Below are positions 50,867 to 59,849 of a DNA stretch of 64,000 bases, one piece after another (within the stretch, counting starts at the first letter, position 1; every line of letters begins with the position of its first letter). The DNA lies in assembly GCF_022898935.1 (NCBI RefSeq), contig NZ_JALIRP010000003.1, positions 434,001 to 498,000 on the forward strand, in the 5' to 3' direction. The DNA is from Paenibacillus mangrovi (GTDB taxonomy: Bacteria; Bacillota; Bacilli; Paenibacillales; Paenibacillaceae). The notes beneath the pieces were generated by a model, which saw only the letters and a list, made by a program, of their open reading frames with translations, searched no databases and was not told the DNA's origin. The position numbers and the translations under genes are program-made.

Positions 50867-53578
50867 GTGAATAATAGAAATTCCTTTGGGAAGAATCAAC
50901 CGATAACACACGGATATAGAGCTGTGGACATTGAGCATTGGTCTCCAGAGACAGATCCGAATGCGGATCGATTAAGAGCCTTTGTGCCTTTACAAAAAAG
51001 AAATCAGGCGTTTGCTGCAACACAAGCGAATCCGAATCTTAGTCCAGAAACCGAGTTTTTTAACTTGACTGGGGATTATGACTCTTATTTCCTTGGCGCA
51101 ACGCCTTACAATAACGAGTTTTCGAACTATTTATTTAATTTCTGGCAGTATACAGATTATTATGGCGGCTGGCATGGGACAGCAACAGAGGATGTGCCAT
51201 CCAGTATATATGACCCTACGGAATCGGGGGAAAAAAGAGTATTTGAATATGGCATCGTAGATTTGCCTAATCCGGCTTATACGAATGCGGCGCATAAAAA
51301 TGGCGTGAAATCCGTCGGTTGTATTTTTATCCCACGCGAAGGACAGCCTTATGATCTTTTGCTCAAACAACGAGAAGACGGGACATTCCCAGTAGCCGAA
51401 AAGCTCATTGAAATGAAGGAATATTTCGGCTTTGACGGGTATTTCATCAACCAGGAAACCTCGATCAAGCCTGAAGATATTAAGAAATATAAGGCATTCA
51501 CGAAAACGTTGGTAGATGCCGGTTTATATACACAATGGTATGACACGGTGGACGATAAAGAGGGAAAACTGACCTATCAGCCTTCACTTATTCCTTCCCA
51601 CAGCTCTTTCATTCATGATGACGAAATGGGCGCCACCATTAATAACTCCATCTTTATGAACTATAACTGGAACTCGCCGGATGGTTGGAATAATGGAGAT
51701 AGCACGGATCAATCCTATATTAAGAATACCGTTGAAGAAGCAAAACGAAGAGGCATTGATCCTCTAAAAACAGTCTTTTCCGGTGTAGAGGCAGGAATGG
51801 GGGGCTTCGGGGGAACTCATAACTCGACTCGAAATTTGGATGTTATTCTAGATCTAGAAACAGGGAATCCATTGACATCGATTGCAACATTGGGAGGGAA
51901 CTTTGTTCAGTCTGCGCTTGACGAGAATCTAGGCGATCCAAGCAAGAATCTTCAAGGAGATGACGATCATCAGTGGATGATCGCCGAGCGTGAGCGTATG
52001 TGGTATACCGGCGTTAAGATTGATCCGACCGATACGGAGGAGCAGAAAGGGTACGCAAGGCCGGATGTTGGCTTGAAAGATGCCTCAGAATGGACAGGGA
52101 TATCGAGATACATCTCAGAACGTTCGGTCATCAATGGAAGTACCTTTGTGACGAACTTTAATACTGGGCACGGCATGAAATACTATGTGAATGGTAAAGT
52201 ATCGAATAACGAAGAGTGGTCAAACATCAATTTACAGGATATTCTTCCAACGTGGCAGTGGTGGATCGATACAGAAGGAACCAAGCTGCAAGCGGATTTT
52301 GATTATGGGGGCTCCGTGGAGAACGGGGATAAATTCACCTATCAACGGATTGGCGGCTACAAAGGCGGAAGCTCACTTGTCGTGAACGGAACTCTAGATT
52401 CAAAGAACTTCCTGCGCCTTTATAAAACGGATCTGGACGTAAAGAGTACAACAAAAGCTTCGATTACGTATAACAAAACGTCAGTTAAAGATCATTCTGA
52501 GATTCAGTTTGGGGTTATCTTCAAAGATGCTCCCAATCAAGTTGAATATATTACTGTACCTGGTAGCGGGGAGAAAACAAAAGGATATGTAACAGCAGAA
52601 TTGGATTTAAGCGTTTATGCAAATCGTGAAATTGCTGCCTTGGGACTTGTCTTTGATCCAAAGGGAAAGGCTGTTCAAGGATATCAAGTTAATATTGGTG
52701 AACTTAAAATCACAGATGGACAAGATTACACACCAAGTACACCTAAAGGATTTGAAATTAAAAATAGGTTTCATACCAATGAGATCAATGTCGTATGGGA
52801 TCGTGAAGATTATAGCACGGTACAACAATACCATCTCTATGCACAGCTTATTCATGGCAACGAGGAATTTTTGGGCGGCATATACGGCGACAATTTTTAT
52901 GTGAAAAACCTAGATAAACATGTCGTGGCCCTTATATTGACTGCTGTTGGCTCCGATCATACGGAAAGTAAACCAGCTATTATATCTCTTAACAGTAAGA
53001 ACTTCATATCCAATGTGATGGTTAATGAAGACACTGAAGGATTTGATATTAGCTGGGGAAAAGAAAACGAATGCAGCAAGATTCGATTCGACTTATGTTT
53101 TACCGATGGTAGAAAAGATACATACACCAAGACCGTAGATAAAGAATTGGCTTCTACCAAATTTGAAGTCCCCGTGAAAGACGATGATCGGTACCTCTTA
53201 AAAATATCCACCTTGGATTCGACAGGTAAAGCCATAGATACCGTCAGTTATGCAGGTAAAATGAAAGATATATATTCCGAAGCATTCGATGGCAGCTACT
53301 ATATCGATGAGAATACATTAGGGATCGATGTACCTTCTTCAAAAGATTGGTGGCATATGTACATTACAATCAATGGCGAGGCAGTAAAACCTACGAAAGA
53401 GTATAATGACGAGACAACCGATTACTTTATTAGGGGATATCATGATTTGAATGGACTTCCTGTACCTAAAGAGGGATCCATCATAGGTATTACATTGGAA
53501 GATTACATGGGGAATATGTCAGAGGTTAAAAATATAACTGTAAATTTAAAAGAGTACCAACGAGAAGCATCGTCATGA
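50867..53578 (+). CDS. GH85 endo-beta-N-acetylglucosaminidase without signal peptide
   Basis: A 903-residue enzyme starting at GTG 50867, behind AGGAGGAACG. The GH85 barrel begins almost at once (about 15-470), with catalytic Asn195 and Glu197 in YFGFDGYFINQETS. NFNTGHGMKYYVNGKVSNNE and DILPTWQWW match the secreted GH85 of this window (FNTGNGHMFAVDGK, DVLPTWRWI). About four beta-sandwich or Fn3-like modules follow. It has no signal peptide, PKD or F5/8C domain, so it should act in the cytoplasm. Its base composition is clearly more AT-rich than its neighbours, which suggests acquisition by transfer. It is monocistronic. Confidence 0.92.
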   Translation: MNNRNSFGKNQPITHGYRAVDIEHWSPETDPNADRLRAFVPLQKRNQAFAATQANPNLSPETEFFNLTGDYDSYFLGATPYNNEFSNYLFNFWQYTDYYGGWHGTATEDVPSSIYDPTESGEKRVFEYGIVDLPNPAYTNAAHKNGVKSVGCIFIPREGQPYDLLLKQREDGTFPVAEKLIEMKEYFGFDGYFINQETSIKPEDIKKYKAFTKTLVDAGLYTQWYDTVDDKEGKLTYQPSLIPSHSSFIHDDEMGATINNSIFMNYNWNSPDGWNNGDSTDQSYIKNTVEEAKRRGIDPLKTVFSGVEAGMGGFGGTHNSTRNLDVILDLETGNPLTSIATLGGNFVQSALDENLGDPSKNLQGDDDHQWMIAERERMWYTGVKIDPTDTEEQKGYARPDVGLKDASEWTGISRYISERSVINGSTFVTNFNTGHGMKYYVNGKVSNNEEWSNINLQDILPTWQWWIDTEGTKLQADFDYGGSVENGDKFTYQRIGGYKGGSSLVVNGTLDSKNFLRLYKTDLDVKSTTKASITYNKTSVKDHSEIQFGVIFKDAPNQVEYITVPGSGEKTKGYVTAELDLSVYANREIAALGLVFDPKGKAVQGYQVNIGELKITDGQDYTPSTPKGFEIKNRFHTNEINVVWDREDYSTVQQYHLYAQLIHGNEEFLGGIYGDNFYVKNLDKHVVALILTAVGSDHTESKPAIISLNSKNFISNVMVNEDTEGFDISWGKENECSKIRFDLCFTDGRKDTYTKTVDKELASTKFEVPVKDDDRYLLKISTLDSTGKAIDTVSYAGKMKDIYSEAFDGSYYIDENTLGIDVPSSKDWWHMYITINGEAVKPTKEYNDETTDYFIRGYHDLNGLPVPKEGSIIGITLEDYMGNMSEVKNITVNLKEYQREASS

Positions 53579-53601
53579 TTTTGTGAATAATAACATCAGC
53601 G

Positions 53602-53640
53602 AAACCCACCGTTAGGCGACCAACCTTACACGGTGGGTTT
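53602..53640. terminator. Bidirectional terminator after the cytoplasmic GH85 gene
   Basis: AAACCCACCGT and ACGGTGGGTTT form a perfect 11-bp stem with a 17-base loop. It serves the two convergent genes. Confidence 0.85.
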
Positions 53641-53686
53641 TCGCTTGTTTAGCTTCCGTTTGATCCATCGATAGAGCTTCCGAATA

Positions 53687-56026
53687 CTACGCCTGCTTCT
53701 TATTCTCATGTACGGGATTGAACTGCTCACGATACTGGCCTGGCGTCATCCCCTCCAATTTCTTGAACATCCGGTTAAAATACGGAGGCTGATAGCTGAC
53801 CGCTTTGGCAATTTCACTGATCTTCATATCGGTGGTCACGAGCAGCTTTTTGCAATGGTTTATTTTGATCGCAGTCAAGTAATCGATATAATTCGAGCCC
53901 GTCATCTGCCTGAACGCCTTGCTCAGCTGTGACACACTCACGCCCGCTTCCATGGCAAAGGTTTCAAGCGACAGATCGCTCATATAGTTTTCGTTAATTG
54001 TCTGTATGATTTGATCCACCACATGTTTAATAGACTGATGATAGCTTTTGTTCAGTACTTCGATATACGGCTTGATAATGCTGGCGCGAAACCACTCAAT
54101 GCAGGCATGAGAATCCCGCAGCGCTTCAAGCTCCTTCTGTAATTTCACCCCATCATACAGCGCATACGGATTATGGTTGGACTGCAGCATCGAACGGTAC
54201 AAGCTGTTCTTCAGACGCATCAGACCTTGATGCACGACCCACTCCGGCGCCCCGTCATTTTGAAGTGCCGTAACGAACCGGATCAGGATGTCCACAGCTT
54301 CATTCTCAAGACCAAGGTTCAGCGTATGCGTAAACTCCTGTTCCAGCTCGAAAGGGAATTCAACCTCCTGTTTCGCCTGTTCCAGTGCCACGGCAGCTTC
54401 CAGCAGCTGACTGTCCGACGTAAAGCTGCGGTAGCTCAGTGCTCTTCTTGCTTGCTCCAGCAGGTAAGGAACATCCGTCCAGACCCCCGCAGGGCCGTTT
54501 ACAACGATGGTTGCCGGCATATTCAGCACATCCCGAAGCGTATCTATCATGTCTGCGCTCAATTCCATCAATGGCGGCTTCAGATCTTCAACAGGCGAAG
54601 CTACCGGTACAAACCCGATGACGGCAAAAGAGCCGTCCATAAAATCGATGGTATGCACATAGGAGGCCAGGCGCACGGACATTTCATGCAGCAGATTGAC
54701 TGCCGCGTACGTGAGCAGCTGGTGATCCTTTGGCGAAAGCTGGCCGCGGTCCTCGCTGAGGGGATGGATCTGGCACACAATGATGAAAAAATGCTGCTGC
54801 GTAATATCCAGCTTGAGGCCCTGCAGCTTCTCGGCAATCTCGGATTCCGTCAGATGCGCCGCTTGGCCTGATAGAAATTGGTTAATCAGCGCCTCACGAA
54901 CCTTCGGGATGGACTGGTTCAGATTGCTTTGCAGCGTTTCGTTCACGGAGCGGTACTGCCGCCATTTTTCCTCGATATATTTCAGTTCGTTGTTTTCCGT
55001 CGTCATCTCGGATTTGCCCTCTTTGAATAAATCCACCATCCGGCGGATCGGTCTGTACATGCTTTTAGAAGCGAACCAGCTCAGGGCAAGCGCCAGCAGC
55101 AGGGAAACACCCCAGTAAGTGAGCACGACATGCTTGTAAGTCCCTGTAGGGGCCGTAATGGCTGAGGAAGGAGTACCGGAGACAAAGGTCCAGATACCGC
55201 CCATTTTCTCGAAAGATACCGAACTCACCAGCAATTTGTCATTCTCCACCGGCAGCTGGAAATGCGTCTGGGTGTTGTAAGAACGCTTTGTCGTGCTCAG
55301 CACCTCCTGAATATCGGGAATGACCTCCGGATACTGCTTGCTCGCATCGGACTGGGCGACCAGAGTATCTTCCCCGTCCAGAACAAAGGCCACCTGCTCG
55401 GAATTGGCATTCAGATTCACCTTCGCAGGATTAACGTATATAACAAGTGCACCGTACGGCTGCTGACTGTTAAAAGGCAACTTCATCACGATCGCATGCG
55501 ACGAGCCCCCCTGATGAAAAGGCCTGGCCAAATGATTCGTCCAGAGAATGCCTTTCTCGGAACGCATGATGTTCTTCCAGGAAGCCGAATCCGCCGGGTC
55601 ATCCAGCGGGCGCAGACCAAGCATGGGCTGCATGATCATATTCTGCTTCTCCACATACAGGTAAGCCTGGTCAATCATCGGATCCCCGTTCTCGATAAAA
55701 TACAGCGTATCGCTTAATTCCTGCGTCTTTTCAAATTGATCCACAAAGTTCGTATCGGCAAGGGAAGTCTTTAATATGGGATTGGAAATCATGTGCAGGG
55801 CATATTGAGCCAGCTGGGAAAACTGCTCGTCGATCTGCCGCGCGGTGTTCTTCACCAGCTCTTCATTGTTCTGCTGATGCTGCCTGATGAGGTATTGATT
55901 GCCGAAATGCCAGCTGATGAAGCTCACAATGGAAATCGGAACGCATGTGAGCAATATGGCAAGCGCAATGGTTTTCCAGTACATGATTCCTTTTGATGCG
56001 AGTCTCCTCGTCCACTCTTTAACCAA
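53687..56026 (-). CDS. Membrane-anchored AraC-family regulator with extracytoplasmic sensor
   Basis: About 779 residues. The frame opens at GTG 56035, but the ribosome site AGGAG is properly spaced only for TTG 56026; ATG 55984 is an alternative. A helix at about 20-40 and another near 305-325 bracket a Cache-like extracellular domain. A cytoplasmic linker domain follows, and an AraC domain ends the protein with LETFAMEAGVSVSQLSKAFR and ISEIAKAVSYQPPYFNRMFK. There is no kinase or receiver domain, so this is a one-component transmembrane regulator. It is divergent from the LplBCA-GH35 operon, which it very likely controls. Confidence 0.9.
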   Translation of the reverse strand: MVKEWTRRLASKGIMYWKTIALAILLTCVPISIVSFISWHFGNQYLIRQHQQNNEELVKNTARQIDEQFSQLAQYALHMISNPILKTSLADTNFVDQFEKTQELSDTLYFIENGDPMIDQAYLYVEKQNMIMQPMLGLRPLDDPADSASWKNIMRSEKGILWTNHLARPFHQGGSSHAIVMKLPFNSQQPYGALVIYVNPAKVNLNANSEQVAFVLDGEDTLVAQSDASKQYPEVIPDIQEVLSTTKRSYNTQTHFQLPVENDKLLVSSVSFEKMGGIWTFVSGTPSSAITAPTGTYKHVVLTYWGVSLLLALALSWFASKSMYRPIRRMVDLFKEGKSEMTTENNELKYIEEKWRQYRSVNETLQSNLNQSIPKVREALINQFLSGQAAHLTESEIAEKLQGLKLDITQQHFFIIVCQIHPLSEDRGQLSPKDHQLLTYAAVNLLHEMSVRLASYVHTIDFMDGSFAVIGFVPVASPVEDLKPPLMELSADMIDTLRDVLNMPATIVVNGPAGVWTDVPYLLEQARRALSYRSFTSDSQLLEAAVALEQAKQEVEFPFELEQEFTHTLNLGLENEAVDILIRFVTALQNDGAPEWVVHQGLMRLKNSLYRSMLQSNHNPYALYDGVKLQKELEALRDSHACIEWFRASIIKPYIEVLNKSYHQSIKHVVDQIIQTINENYMSDLSLETFAMEAGVSVSQLSKAFRQMTGSNYIDYLTAIKINHCKKLLVTTDMKISEIAKAVSYQPPYFNRMFKKLEGMTPGQYREQFNPVHENKKQA

Positions 56027-56113
56027 ACCTCTCACTCCTGACAGTATCCCATTCGGATGAACTCTGATGATTCGTGATCATGTTTAATCCATCATATCGA
56101 AATGAAGGTGACA

Positions 56114-56127
56114 TGGAAAGGCTTTCA
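56114..56127 (+). promoter_or_regulatory. Weak cre-like palindrome
   Basis: TGGAAAGGCTTTCA is nearly palindromic and fits the cre pattern at 12 of 14 positions. It lies in the 300-base divergent gap, about 90 bases from the membrane AraC gene start. Confidence 0.35.
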
Positions 56128-56278
56128 ACAAGAAAAAACGCGATTATTCGGCAAAAATCTCCAAAAAATACATTGTCAAAAAAGTGCAATCGCTTGAAAT
56201 GAAATCCAGAAAATGCTTGTAACAACAGCCTATCAAGCCTTTTGGCACACTTGAAATAAAGTCGAATTGCCGAAAATG

Positions 56279-56306
56279 TTGTAAGCCTTTACATTTTGGT
56301 TATACG
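56279..56306 (+). promoter_or_regulatory. Promoter of the LplBCA-GH35 operon with cre-like box
   Basis: TTGTAA (56279-56284) and TATACG (56301-56306) are 16 bases apart. TGTAAGCCTTTACA (56280-56293), a cre-like palindrome at 13 of 14, overlaps the -35, so CcpA or the AraC regulator could block or aid polymerase here. Confidence 0.5.
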
Positions 56307-56340
56307 TTAACTTTTGACCCAAAGAAAGAGAGGTAGCCAG

Positions 56341-57285
56341 ATGCTAGCATCGAAGCCGAAAGCCAAACTGCGACAACCCAAACGACCGATATGGCCGGAC
56401 CTAAAACGAGATAAGTACCTGTACCTGCTGGCTCTGCCAGGCATTTTGTTTTTTATCATCTTCAAATATATTCCGATCACCAATTTGGTCATCGCTTTCC
56501 AGAATTACTCCCCGTACCTTGGAATTGCCGGAAGTGAGTGGGTAGGATTTGAGCATTTCACCCGGTTTTTCTCAAATCCCGATTTCTGGATGCTGCTGCG
56601 CAATACGCTGGGTATCAGCCTCATGAATCTGGTTTTCTTTTTCCCAGCGCCGATTATTCTTGCGCTTATGTTGAATGAAGTCCGAAACATGTTCTTGAAA
56701 CGAACCATGCAGTCGCTGATCTATATCCCCCATTTTCTGTCCTGGGTGCTCATTTACGGTCTCACCTACCTGATGTTTTCCCAGTCCGAGGGCTTGTTCA
56801 ATAAGCTGCTCACCGCGATGGATAAGAACACGATCGATATTTTATCCAATCCGAGTTACTTCTGGGGCATGCTGACCGCGCAGTCGATCTGGAAAGAAGT
56901 GGGCTGGGGCACAATCATCTTCCTCGCAGCCATCGCCGGCGTCGATCCACAGCTATATGAAGCAGCCGTTCTCGATGGAGCCGGACGCTTCCGCAGAATG
57001 TGGCATGTCACGCTGCCTGCCATGCGGAACGTCATTATGATTCTGTTCATTCTCCGTCTCGGCACCATTATGGATACGGGCTTTGAGCAGGTCTACCTGA
57101 TGATGAACGCAGCAGTTACCGATGTGGCCGAAGTATTCGATACTTATGTGTACCGCGTTGGTATCCGTCAGGGTGAATTCAGCTACAGCACCGCGATCGG
57201 TCTGTTCAAATCCATTGTAGGCCTAACGCTGGTCATCGGCGCGAACAAGGCTGCCAAACGCTTCGGCCAAGAGAGCTTATATTAA
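56341..57285 (+). CDS. ABC transporter permease, LplB type
   Basis: About 314 residues from ATG 56341, behind GAGAGG; a TTG at 56314 lies within the probable leader. The sequence has a basic N-terminus and six hydrophobic segments. ITNLVIAFQNYSPYLGIAGS follows helix 1, and the EAA loop is LYEAAVLDGAGRFRRMWHVT. It is the first gene of an operon with an LplC-type permease, an LplA-type binding protein and a GH35 enzyme. No ATPase gene is included. Confidence 0.93.
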   Translation: MLASKPKAKLRQPKRPIWPDLKRDKYLYLLALPGILFFIIFKYIPITNLVIAFQNYSPYLGIAGSEWVGFEHFTRFFSNPDFWMLLRNTLGISLMNLVFFFPAPIILALMLNEVRNMFLKRTMQSLIYIPHFLSWVLIYGLTYLMFSQSEGLFNKLLTAMDKNTIDILSNPSYFWGMLTAQSIWKEVGWGTIIFLAAIAGVDPQLYEAAVLDGAGRFRRMWHVTLPAMRNVIMILFILRLGTIMDTGFEQVYLMMNAAVTDVAEVFDTYVYRVGIRQGEFSYSTAIGLFKSIVGLTLVIGANKAAKRFGQESLY

Positions 57286-57310
57286 AGGCAGCAGAAAGGA
57301 GAGTCATCTA

Positions 57311-58201
57311 ATGGAACTCAATACGTCCTGGAAGGACCGCTTGTTTAACGTAACCAACACCGGACTTCTGATCCTGATCAGCTTGGCGATGGTCTTCCCG
57401 ATTTACTACACCATCGTGCTTTCATTTACCGATCCAACGGAATATTACACCCGCGATTTGATCCTGTGGCCACAGAATTGGTCACTGGATGCCTATAAAT
57501 ACCTGCTGGCAAACGGCATGTTTGTGGATTCCTTGATGGTCAGCATTTTTCTGGCTACGGTTGGAACGGCACTCAGCCTGATTGTCACGGGAGGACTGGC
57601 ATACGCCATTTCCTGCCGGCGGCTTCGTTTCCGCAAAACGATGATGTTCATGATCCTGCTAACCTTCTTGTTTACTCCAGGGCTTGTCCCCTTGTATATG
57701 GTCGTGAGAAACCTGGGATTGATCGACAGCGTCTGGTCCCTCATTCTCCCGTCGCTTACGAGCGGATGGTACGTGCTTTTGATGAAAGGCTTTTTTGACA
57801 GCATCCCTGTCAGTCTTGATGAAGCCGCCCGCATTGACGGGTGTACTGAACTCAGTGTGTTCTGGCGGATCATTATTCCGCTTTCGCTTCCGGCGATCGT
57901 CGCCTTCGGACTCTTTTTTGCCGTGGGCTACTGGAATACCTATTTTAATGGCATTATGTTCATAAACGAGCAGTCGAAGTGGCCGCTGCAGGTGCTTTTG
58001 CAAAACATGCTGGTCGACCCGACTACCATGGGCGGCGGAGGCGGCAGTCAGGCTGTGTCCCTGCAAATGAACCGTCAGCTGCCGACCGAAACCTTGAAAA
58101 TGGCTGCAGTCGTCATTGCAACCATTCCTATCATGTTGGTGTATCCGTTCCTTCAGAAGCATTTTGCGACAGGCGCCATGGTCGGCTCTGTGAAGGAATG
58201 A
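57311..58201 (+). CDS. ABC transporter permease, LplC type
   Basis: A 296-residue permease with six hydrophobic segments. The EAA loop is VSLDEAARIDGCTELSVFWR and the tail FLQKHFATGAMVGSVKE is typical of LplC. It starts 25 bases after the LplB-type gene with AAAGGAG upstream. A Gly-rich patch near residue 240 lies in the loop before the last helix. It partners the LplB-type subunit. Confidence 0.93.
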   Translation: MELNTSWKDRLFNVTNTGLLILISLAMVFPIYYTIVLSFTDPTEYYTRDLILWPQNWSLDAYKYLLANGMFVDSLMVSIFLATVGTALSLIVTGGLAYAISCRRLRFRKTMMFMILLTFLFTPGLVPLYMVVRNLGLIDSVWSLILPSLTSGWYVLLMKGFFDSIPVSLDEAARIDGCTELSVFWRIIIPLSLPAIVAFGLFFAVGYWNTYFNGIMFINEQSKWPLQVLLQNMLVDPTTMGGGGGSQAVSLQMNRQLPTETLKMAAVVIATIPIMLVYPFLQKHFATGAMVGSVKE

Positions 58202-58243
58202 TGAATATACAGGTATTGCCCATTTAAAAGGAGGTTATAGAAA

Positions 58244-59773
58244 ATGAATCCACCAAGAAAACAGGAAAAGAAATCATTGATGATGAAATCCATGCTGGTC
58301 ATGCTGGGCGCTAGCGTTCTGCTGACGGCATGCGGTGGTTCCAAGGGTGCATCAAGCGATTCATCCGGCCCAACGCCGATCCAGATGCAGACGCTGAACT
58401 ACGCTACTGAATTTATTGACAATACAAATGTGATTTGGAAAGAATTCGAGAAACGCACCAACACCAAGCTGGATATCACCTGGCTGTCGCCATCGACGTC
58501 CGAGGAAAAAATCAACGTCATGCTCGCTTCCGGCGATCTGCCTGAAGTAACGTTCGTTGAATCCCTGATCAATCCCCAGCTGCAGAAGATGATCCAGCAG
58601 GGCGTTTTCTGGGATCTGTCCCCTTACATCAAGGACTATAAGAACCTCAGCGCACCGAACCTGGAAGAAATGTGGAACGACTCCAAAGTGAATGGCAAAA
58701 ACTACGTTATTCCGCGTTATTATCCGAGCTATGGCGGTGGCGCATTCCCGATCCTTCGTAAGGACTGGATGGATAAGCTGGGAATGCAGACACCAACGAA
58801 TATGGATCAATTTTTCGATGTCCTGAAAGCATTCAAGGAGAAAGACCCGAACGGAAATGGACAAGCGGATGAAATTGCGTATGCGGCCAACCCTGATACG
58901 ATGAACTTCGTTTACGGCGTGTTCAACGGAACTCAGGGAGAGTGGAAGCTGAAGGACGACAAGCTCGTTCCGGTCATTACCGAGGATGCGTCCCGCGATG
59001 CCGTTCTCTGGCTCAAAAAAGCATTTGATGCGGGCCTGTTCCCGAAAGACTTTGCCATCATGAAATACTCTCAAACCGTTGACCTGATTCGTGGGGGTAA
59101 CGCAGGTGGTACTTCCCAATCCATGAACCATGCCTGGGTAACAGGCTCGAAAATCCGTGACGTTGTTCCTACAGCCGACTATATGCCAATTACTTATCTG
59201 GAAAACGCCGCTGGAGAGAAATATACACCATCCGGAGTACCGTATTATGGCGTTTACCTGATTCCTAAAAAGGTTCCTGAGGCAAAAGTGAAGAAAATTC
59301 TGGAGTTTTTCGACTATGCATACGGTAAAGAAGGCAATGAGCTGGCTACCTATGGTATCGAAGGCGTGCACTACAATGTCGAGAACGGTCGTAAAATCCC
59401 GACGCCTCAAAGCGAAAAAGACCATTTGGGCGATGGCAATATGAACAACCTGATCCACCTCATTAGCGATGATATGTCGATCGGTGCCGTCGGCATGCCG
59501 GATGATGTCTATAACCGTAACATTGAAATCGTGAATGAGCGCAAAACAATCCAGACGCCGAACCCTGGCAACGAGCTGTATTCCGAAGCCTATAACAAGT
59601 ACTTCCCTGAGATTAAGAAAAAAGTGACGGACATGCGTACGAAGGTCATCATCGGCAAAGATACGATTGAAAGCTATGACACGCTCATCGAACAGCTGCG
59701 CAATGATCCAACCCTCAAGCAGGTGGCGGATGAAATGACTGAGGCCTATCACAAAAAAATGAGCAGCCAGTAA
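58244..59773 (+). CDS. LplA-type extracellular binding lipoprotein
   Basis: A 509-residue lipoprotein. The signal peptide ends at Cys31 in the lipobox LTAC, and a Gly/Ser linker follows. The body has WLSPSTSEEKINVMLASGDL, MQTPTNMDQFFDVLKAFKEK and PNGNGQADEIAY, the EF-hand-like loop often seen in LplA proteins. The ribosome site AAAGGAGG is strong. With GH35 downstream, a beta-galactoside-containing oligosaccharide is the likely ligand. Confidence 0.93.
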   Translation: MNPPRKQEKKSLMMKSMLVMLGASVLLTACGGSKGASSDSSGPTPIQMQTLNYATEFIDNTNVIWKEFEKRTNTKLDITWLSPSTSEEKINVMLASGDLPEVTFVESLINPQLQKMIQQGVFWDLSPYIKDYKNLSAPNLEEMWNDSKVNGKNYVIPRYYPSYGGGAFPILRKDWMDKLGMQTPTNMDQFFDVLKAFKEKDPNGNGQADEIAYAANPDTMNFVYGVFNGTQGEWKLKDDKLVPVITEDASRDAVLWLKKAFDAGLFPKDFAIMKYSQTVDLIRGGNAGGTSQSMNHAWVTGSKIRDVVPTADYMPITYLENAAGEKYTPSGVPYYGVYLIPKKVPEAKVKKILEFFDYAYGKEGNELATYGIEGVHYNVENGRKIPTPQSEKDHLGDGNMNNLIHLISDDMSIGAVGMPDDVYNRNIEIVNERKTIQTPNPGNELYSEAYNKYFPEIKKKVTDMRTKVIIGKDTIESYDTLIEQLRNDPTLKQVADEMTEAYHKKMSSQ

Positions 59774-59806
59774 CAGTAAGTCTTTACGAAATAAAAATCG
59801 ACTGAT

Positions 59807-59827
59807 GCTGTCGGAAATTACGGCAGC
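59807..59827 (+). other. Intercistronic hairpin between binding protein and GH35 gene
   Basis: GCTGTCG gaaatta CGGCAGC is a 7-bp stem with one wobble and no T-run. It probably protects or trims the binding-protein mRNA. Confidence 0.45.
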
Positions 59828-59849
59828 CGAGGAAAAGAGGGGACCTTAA

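Noticed and set aside
58361..59752. A minus-strand open frame of about 460 codons opposite the LplA-type gene
   Set aside because: The plus strand encodes a clear lipoprotein with lipobox and ribosome site; the antisense product has no sensible features.
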